Source: Sneathiella sp. (GTDB lineage Bacteria > Pseudomonadota > Alphaproteobacteria > Sneathiellales > Sneathiellaceae). Taken from it: DNA of 10,371 bases. A program made the position numbers and the translations under genes. Every line of letters starts with the position of its first letter. The stretch's first letter is position 1. Shown in pieces: positions 6,998 to 10,371 of this stretch. The notes under the pieces were generated by a model. That model worked only from the letters and a program-made list of their open reading frames with translations, did not search any database and was not told the DNA's origin. Location: assembly GCA_002732675.1 (NCBI GenBank), contig NVRR01000091.1, forward strand, positions 1-10,371, given 5' to 3'.

Positions 6998-8178
6998 TTT
7001 GGCAGCCTGTCCAGAGTCCGGACCCGACCATGAGCAAGAATTTCCGTAAGAAACACCCGGTCCGATCCCTGGTTGTCACCGGCGCCAAAAAACAGCTCCA
7101 AACCGCCCAGATCGAATTCCTTCTGCTGGCCAATCTGGCTCAGGAACGTCGCACGCGACGGCATTTGGCCCAGTTGTTCAAGCACGGCGACGGCAAGTCG
7201 GCCAACGATATATCCCTCCAACGACACGAACCCAATTTCCGCGCCAGGATCACTCGCATCCATGGCCCGCCGATAATCAGCCATCAAGGGAATCGCATCA
7301 TCATCAGGAGAGGGCACAACCTGCGTGACGAACACACCGCTGCCGTCACCCCCCAGTTCACTGGAGAGCGCCTTGGTGCCGACGAAAGACATATTCAGGA
7401 AGATAACATCCATGTCGAGAGATCGCGCCAGCTTGATAAATGCCGCGCTCGCCTTGTAGGCGCCAATCATGGCAACGGCTTGCGGTTCACCATCGCGGAT
7501 GGACAAAAGCGCCCGTTTGACCGCTGTGGTGTTGCGCATATATTTCCCTTCGGCAACAGCCTCCATATTCCGTCGTTTCAGGGCCTCCGACACGCCTTTA
7601 AGCCCCGCCCGGCCGAAGGAATCGTCCTGATAGAATATGGCAATGCGTGTGATACCCAGATCTTTCGTCAAATGCTCAATCCAGGCTTCTGTCTCCTGTT
7701 CGTAAGACGCCCGGATATTGACAACATTTCGAAAGTCAGGATTTCGTAAAAAAGCAGCGCCTGTAAACGGACCAATAAAGGGGATATCCTGCTCTGTCGT
7801 GGTCGGCTGAACGGCTTTGGCTGTAGGAGTGCCGACACCGCCAATCAAGGCAAATACTTCATCCTTTTCGATAAGCCTGTTCGCATTCTCAATGGCGCGA
7901 CCGGGATTGTATCCGTCATCATAGGATTTCAGGACCAGCTTGCGGCCATGGATACCGCCCTTCTGGTTGGCCTCGTTGAAGGCGGCGAGAATACCGTCGC
8001 GCATACCCAGACCCAGGGCCGCCGACGGACCCTCAAACGCGGCGGTCTGTCCAAAGATAATCTCATCGTCATGGACACCCTTTTCAGCCCTGGCCGAGAG
8101 AGGCAACAAGGGAAGGACAAAAAGGCATATTCCTGCCGTCATAAAAAATGAAAATCTTGGACGAGGAAAGCTGTTCAC
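6994..8178 (-). CDS. Periplasmic solute-binding protein, Leu/Ile/Val (Peripla_BP_6) type
   Basis: The 394-residue product is a type I periplasmic binding protein of the LivJ/LivK class. A signal peptide covers about 1-31: basic residues R6 and R8, hydrophobic core at about 10-27, and likely cleavage after ARA at 29-31. No lipobox cysteine fits, so the protein should be soluble in the periplasm. Family signatures: IIFGQTAAFEGPSAALG at 40-56, AAFNEANQKGGIHGRKLVL at 65-83, DDGYNPGRAIENANRLI at 87-103, GGVGTPTA at 113-120, YQDDSFGRAGLKG at 183-195 and LEGYIVGRLAVAVLE at 320-334. The start is GTG at 8178-8176 behind an AAGG ribosome site; the ATG for M13 would lose the basic N region. Its stop overlaps the start of the cyclase (ATGA at 6997-6994). 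No permease or ATPase gene is present, so it is more likely a ligand sensor for the cyclase than a transporter subunit. That role is inference. Confidence 0.92.
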   Translation of the reverse strand: MNSFPRPRFSFFMTAGICLFVLPLLPLSARAEKGVHDDEIIFGQTAAFEGPSAALGLGMRDGILAAFNEANQKGGIHGRKLVLKSYDDGYNPGRAIENANRLIEKDEVFALIGGVGTPTAKAVQPTTTEQDIPFIGPFTGAAFLRNPDFRNVVNIRASYEQETEAWIEHLTKDLGITRIAIFYQDDSFGRAGLKGVSEALKRRNMEAVAEGKYMRNTTAVKRALLSIRDGEPQAVAMIGAYKASAAFIKLARSLDMDVIFLNMSFVGTKALSSELGGDGSGVFVTQVVPSPDDDAIPLMADYRRAMDASDPGAEIGFVSLEGYIVGRLAVAVLEQLGQMPSRATFLSQIGQQKEFDLGGLELFFGAGDNQGSDRVFLTEILAHGRVRTLDRLPK

Positions 8179-8271
8179 GGTGGCCTTTTTCCCTTTTACA
8201 AAGGCAGTTATGCAACAACTATAGCCCGCAAAAGTTGATAGCAGAAATTTTTTTGGCAGCGCCTCGATACG
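8179..8271 (-). promoter_or_regulatory. Spacer upstream of the binding-protein gene, with small dyad near its ribosome site
   Basis: Ninety-three bases separate the monooxygenase stop from the binding-protein GTG, both on the minus strand. The stretch is AT-rich, with seven or more consecutive T on the plus strand near 8248-8254. It contains a 13-base inverted repeat, CCTTT-TAC-AAAGG at 8192-8204, directly upstream of the AAGG ribosome site. On the minus strand a TATAGT hexamer around 8217-8222 could serve as a -10 element, but no good -35 is in place. There is no GC-rich hairpin followed by T residues, so I cannot call a terminator for the monooxygenase. Transcription may therefore run through all three genes. 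Confidence 0.3.
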
Positions 8272-9861
8272 TCAGGCGAGCGTGAATCCAGCATATCCGT
8301 CGGCGACAACCTGCTCACATTCTTCCAGATATCTCTGAAAGCCTAGATAGGGCATGAACACCCGCGGTTTTCCCGGAATGTTGGCGCCTAAATACCACGA
8401 ATTACATGTCGGAAACAACGTCCGGTCCGCAATCTCATTTGTCTGGCGCACCCAGTTCTCTTCGGCATCCGGCTGAGCTTCGATACATCTCTGCTTCATC
8501 GTCCGCAGATGATCAATGCAGTCGGCAATCCATTCCACATGATGCTCAATCGCCGGCATCATGTTTGCAAGGACCGAAGGGCTTCCCGGGCCCGTCACAA
8601 TGAACATATTGGGAAATCCGGCGATGGCGAGGCCAAGATAGTTTTTCGGACCTTCCCGCCATTTTTCCCGCAAAGAAATTCCGCCACGGCCGCGAATATC
8701 CATTTTCAACAAGGCGCCGGTCATGGCATCAAATCCGGTTGCAAAAATAATTTCATCAAGCTCGATTTCCCGATTGCCATAGCGAATGCCGCGCTCCGTG
8801 ATTTCCTCAATCGGATCGGTTTTCACATCATGCAAGGTTACATTATCGCGATTATACGTCTGGTAATAATTGGTATCGACGCACACTCTCTTGCAGCCAA
8901 TGACCGTATCCGGCGACAAAAGCCGCGCTTTCTCCGGATCATCGACGACATCGCTTATCTTCGCCCGAACATAATCCGCGGCGGTGTCATTCGCCTGCTT
9001 GTCCGTCAGCAGGTCATTGAATGCACCAAGGAAAGTAAGCCCGCCCCGACGCCATCTTTCATCATATACCCGCTGTTGTTCCTCAGCATTACAATCGGTT
9101 GCATTCTCTTCGTTAATGGAAAGAAGAAAACCAGAGCGGGAATTTTTAGCCCGTTCCCGATAGGTTGCGTAATTTTCCTTGCGGTCCTTTACATAGGCGG
9201 GATCATAGGGGCCGTTATAGGCGGGAATGGCATAGCTCGGCGTTCGCTGGAAAACATGCAGATGCCGCGCGGCTTCGGCAACAAGCGGGATTGATTGAAT
9301 AGCGGACGATCCGGTCCCAATAATCCCAACCGTCTTGCCTTCAAAATCCGGCTCAACATGCGGCCAGTTTCCCGTGTGAAAAGTCGCACCCTTGAAAATC
9401 TCAAGACCCTTGATATCCGGGACATTGGTTGACGAAAGGCAGCCCGTCGCCATAATGCAAAATCTGGCTGTAACCGTGTCACCATCTTTTGTTGAAACTT
9501 GCCAATAGTCATCATCTTCGTTAAAAATCGCCTGCTCGACATGCGTATTCAGCTGAATATCCCGGCGCAGATCAAACCGCTCAGCGACATGATTGACATA
9601 GCTAAGAATCTCACCTTGTGTCGCATATTTCTCTGACCAGTCCCATTCTTGCTGTAGTGCGTCGGAAAACTGATAAGAATACTCTAGGCTTTCCACGTCG
9701 CATCTGGCGCCAGGGTATCGGTTCCAGAACCAGGTGCCGCCAATATCACTTCCCGCCTCATAAACCCGGACAGAAAAGCCTCGGCTACGGAGCTGATGAA
9801 GCAAATAGAGGCCGGCAAATCCGGCGCCAACAACCACCGCATCAAAATCAGGTTGCGTCAT
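8272..9861 (-). CDS. Type I Baeyer-Villiger monooxygenase (cyclohexanone monooxygenase-like)
   Basis: A flavin- and NADPH-dependent enzyme predicted to insert oxygen next to a carbonyl, turning ketones into esters or lactones. I start at ATG 9861-9859 (529 residues), which has a strong GGGGGA ribosome site and begins MTQPDFDAVVVGAGFAGLYL as the family does. An ATG at 9903 would add 14 polar residues before the FAD fold. Motifs: GAGFAG at 12-17 (FAD dinucleotide fold); GGTWFWNRYPGARCD at 41-55; the Baeyer-Villiger fingerprint FxGxxxHxxxWP as FKGATFHTGNWP at 156-167; GTGSSA at 182-187 (NADPH fold); KRVCVDTNYYQTYNRDNV at 324-341, with R325 probably the catalytic Arg; and ATGFDAMTGAL at 374-384. 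All hallmark elements are intact. The substrate cannot be told from sequence; steroid, cyclic or linear ketones are possible. It is followed on the same strand by the binding protein and cyclase. Confidence 0.95.
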   Translation of the reverse strand: MTQPDFDAVVVGAGFAGLYLLHQLRSRGFSVRVYEAGSDIGGTWFWNRYPGARCDVESLEYSYQFSDALQQEWDWSEKYATQGEILSYVNHVAERFDLRRDIQLNTHVEQAIFNEDDDYWQVSTKDGDTVTARFCIMATGCLSSTNVPDIKGLEIFKGATFHTGNWPHVEPDFEGKTVGIIGTGSSAIQSIPLVAEAARHLHVFQRTPSYAIPAYNGPYDPAYVKDRKENYATYRERAKNSRSGFLLSINEENATDCNAEEQQRVYDERWRRGGLTFLGAFNDLLTDKQANDTAADYVRAKISDVVDDPEKARLLSPDTVIGCKRVCVDTNYYQTYNRDNVTLHDVKTDPIEEITERGIRYGNREIELDEIIFATGFDAMTGALLKMDIRGRGGISLREKWREGPKNYLGLAIAGFPNMFIVTGPGSPSVLANMMPAIEHHVEWIADCIDHLRTMKQRCIEAQPDAEENWVRQTNEIADRTLFPTCNSWYLGANIPGKPRVFMPYLGFQRYLEECEQVVADGYAGFTLA

Positions 9862-9920
9862 AATGTCCCCCGTTCTTTCGTTATTGTTTTTGGTTTTAGA
9901 CACAGAAAACGATCTCTAGA

Positions 9921-9933
9921 GACTACCATAGTC
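9921..9933. promoter_or_regulatory. Second dyad sharing a half-site with the palindrome
   Basis: GACTA-CCA-TAGTC is a perfect inverted repeat with a 3-base centre. Its left ten bases, GACTACCATA (9921-9930), match GAATACCATA (9946-9955) of the 18-bp palindrome at nine of ten positions, 25 bases apart. This looks like a second, weaker site for the same protein. A ten-base palindrome, TCTCTAGAGA (9913-9922), abuts it. Confidence 0.4.
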
Positions 9934-9945
9934 ACAGTTCCTTGC

Positions 9946-9963
9946 GAATACCATATGGTATTC
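9946..9963. promoter_or_regulatory. 18-bp perfect palindrome, candidate repressor operator
   Basis: GAATACCATATGGTATTC reads the same on both strands with no mismatch over 18 bases. It lies about 85 bases upstream of the monooxygenase start and about 80 upstream of gpsA. Size and symmetry fit the operator of a dimeric helix-turn-helix regulator such as a TetR, GntR or MarR type; the family cannot be told from the site. It overlaps the candidate minus-strand promoter, so repression of the monooxygenase is the simplest guess. Confidence 0.6.
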
Positions 9964-10040
9964 TGTGCTTTTGGTTGTTGGCGGATCGTGCTAATCAGGC
10001 GCTGTCTCTTAATCTGATGATCGATGGAAACTCAAACCGG

Positions 10041-10371
10041 ATGACAACGCTGAATGTGATAGGGGCAGGGGCCTGGGGTACCGCTCTTGCGATTACCGCA
10101 AGGAAAGCGGGCAATGACGTCCTCCTCTGGACACGACAGCCGGAACATGCAGACCAGCTTAATTCTGACCAAACCAACAACAAATATTTGAAAAATGTCC
10201 CGCTTGCGCCAGGTATCATCGCAACGGCCGATATTGCCAGGGCAGCGGAGGCAAAAGTCCTGCTGATGGTTGTCCCGGCGCAGCATTTACGGGAGATCCT
10301 GTTCCGGCTGAAACCGGAGCTGGAGCCGGGAACAGTGCTGATCATATGCGCCAAGGGAATTGAGCAGGATA
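10041..10371 (+). CDS. gpsA: NAD(P)-dependent glycerol-3-phosphate dehydrogenase, N-terminal part (runs off the right edge)
   Basis: GpsA reduces dihydroxyacetone phosphate to sn-glycerol 3-phosphate for phospholipid synthesis in the cytoplasm. About 110 codons are visible of a protein usually near 330 residues. It begins MTTLNVIGAGAWGTALAITA, the family's NAD(P)-binding GxGxWGxxxA loop. It continues with VLLWTRQPE, NNKYLKNVPL (the conserved 'N..YLp...lp' segment), LLMVVPAQHLREIL and IICAKGIEQD, the characteristic 'KGIE' stretch. I chose ATG 10041 because it gives the standard N terminus; an in-frame ATG at 10017 would add eight residues, and neither has a strong ribosome site. The gene often follows tsaD closely in Alphaproteobacteria; here it resumes after a block of unrelated genes. 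Confidence 0.95.
   Translation, partial: MTTLNVIGAGAWGTALAITARKAGNDVLLWTRQPEHADQLNSDQTNNKYLKNVPLAPGIIATADIARAAEAKVLLMVVPAQHLREILFRLKPELEPGTVLIICAKGIEQD

Larger units (their letters stand above)
9862..10040. promoter_or_regulatory. Divergent control region between the monooxygenase and gpsA
   Basis: These 179 bases lie between two outward-facing start codons and should hold promoters for both. The middle carries three dyads in a row (9913-9922, 9921-9933 and 9946-9963), the last two listed separately. On the plus strand TTTTGG at 9969-9974 and TAATCA at 9992-9997 are 17 bases apart and could form a weak gpsA promoter. On the minus strand a TTCGCA and a TAGTCT hexamer are also 17 bases apart, spanning the operator-like sites. 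Neither match is strong. No regulator gene is next to the region. Confidence 0.5.

Noticed and set aside
7030..7749. 239-codon open frame on the plus strand
   Set aside because: It is antisense to the binding-protein gene, with a low-complexity, Arg/His-rich translation.
6994..8178. Calling the binding protein a component of an ABC amino-acid importer
   Set aside because: No permease or ATPase genes accompany it, and it is coupled to a receptor cyclase. Transport remains possible only if the other parts lie elsewhere.
8509..9294. 261-codon open frame on the plus strand with a hydrophobic stretch
   Set aside because: It is antisense to the monooxygenase, whose full set of motifs spans this region; there is no ribosome site or motif of its own.
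9862..9903. Upstream ATG that would extend the monooxygenase by 14 residues
   Set aside because: The extra residues are polar and not family-like, and the ATG at 9861 has a strong GGGGGA ribosome site and the canonical FAD-fold start.
1..10371. CRISPR array, tRNA, rRNA, insertion sequence or phage genes
   Set aside because: I saw no regularly spaced repeats, no tRNA-like cloverleaf, no transposase or integrase reading frame and no terminal inverted repeats.

Overview
The window looks like chromosomal DNA of an alphaproteobacterium with moderate GC content. The evidence is the hemD-hemC block lying divergent to tsaD, with gpsA further on, an arrangement I associate with Alphaproteobacteria. 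Protein features such as a PAS_7-type domain in front of a class III cyclase, and a cyclohexanone-monooxygenase-type Baeyer-Villiger enzyme, also fit a free-living, probably aquatic or marine member of that class. The genus cannot be fixed from the sequence alone.

Layout from left to right. (1) Minus strand, 1-1319: hemD (cut by the left edge) behind hemC, two consecutive steps of tetrapyrrole synthesis. (2) A 65-base divergent spacer. (3) Plus strand, 1385-3154: tsaD (tRNA t6A synthesis) and rpiA (pentose phosphate pathway), 18 bases apart and probably co-transcribed. (4) Plus strand, 3155-4037: a spacer that holds a good candidate 42-residue small ORF (3224-3352), a 15-codon ORF (3352-3399) that overlaps both neighbours by stop/start, and a small multi-pass membrane protein with DedA/VTT-like features. 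(5) Minus strand, 4046-9861, read right to left: a type I Baeyer-Villiger monooxygenase, a Leu/Ile/Val-type periplasmic solute-binding protein, and a 983-residue transmembrane adenylate cyclase. (6) A 179-base divergent spacer rich in dyad symmetry, including an 18-bp perfect palindrome. (7) Plus strand, 10041 to the right edge: the start of gpsA.

The most interesting part is the pair at 4046-8178. The binding-protein gene and the cyclase gene overlap by ATGA, so they are probably translationally coupled. No ABC permease or ATPase gene is visible. The cyclase carries about 450 residues of predicted periplasmic, helix-rich sensor between two membrane segments, then HAMP, PAS and an intact class III catalytic domain. 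This suggests that a periplasmic binding protein has been recruited as the ligand-sensing subunit of a cAMP-producing receptor, by analogy with TorT/TorS or LuxP/LuxQ but with a cyclase as output. The upstream Baeyer-Villiger monooxygenase may be controlled through the palindromic operator region, and could link the system to ketone or cyclic-hydrocarbon metabolism. The functional link is inference. The block sits between tsaD and gpsA, which are usually close neighbours in this class, so it looks like an accessory insertion.
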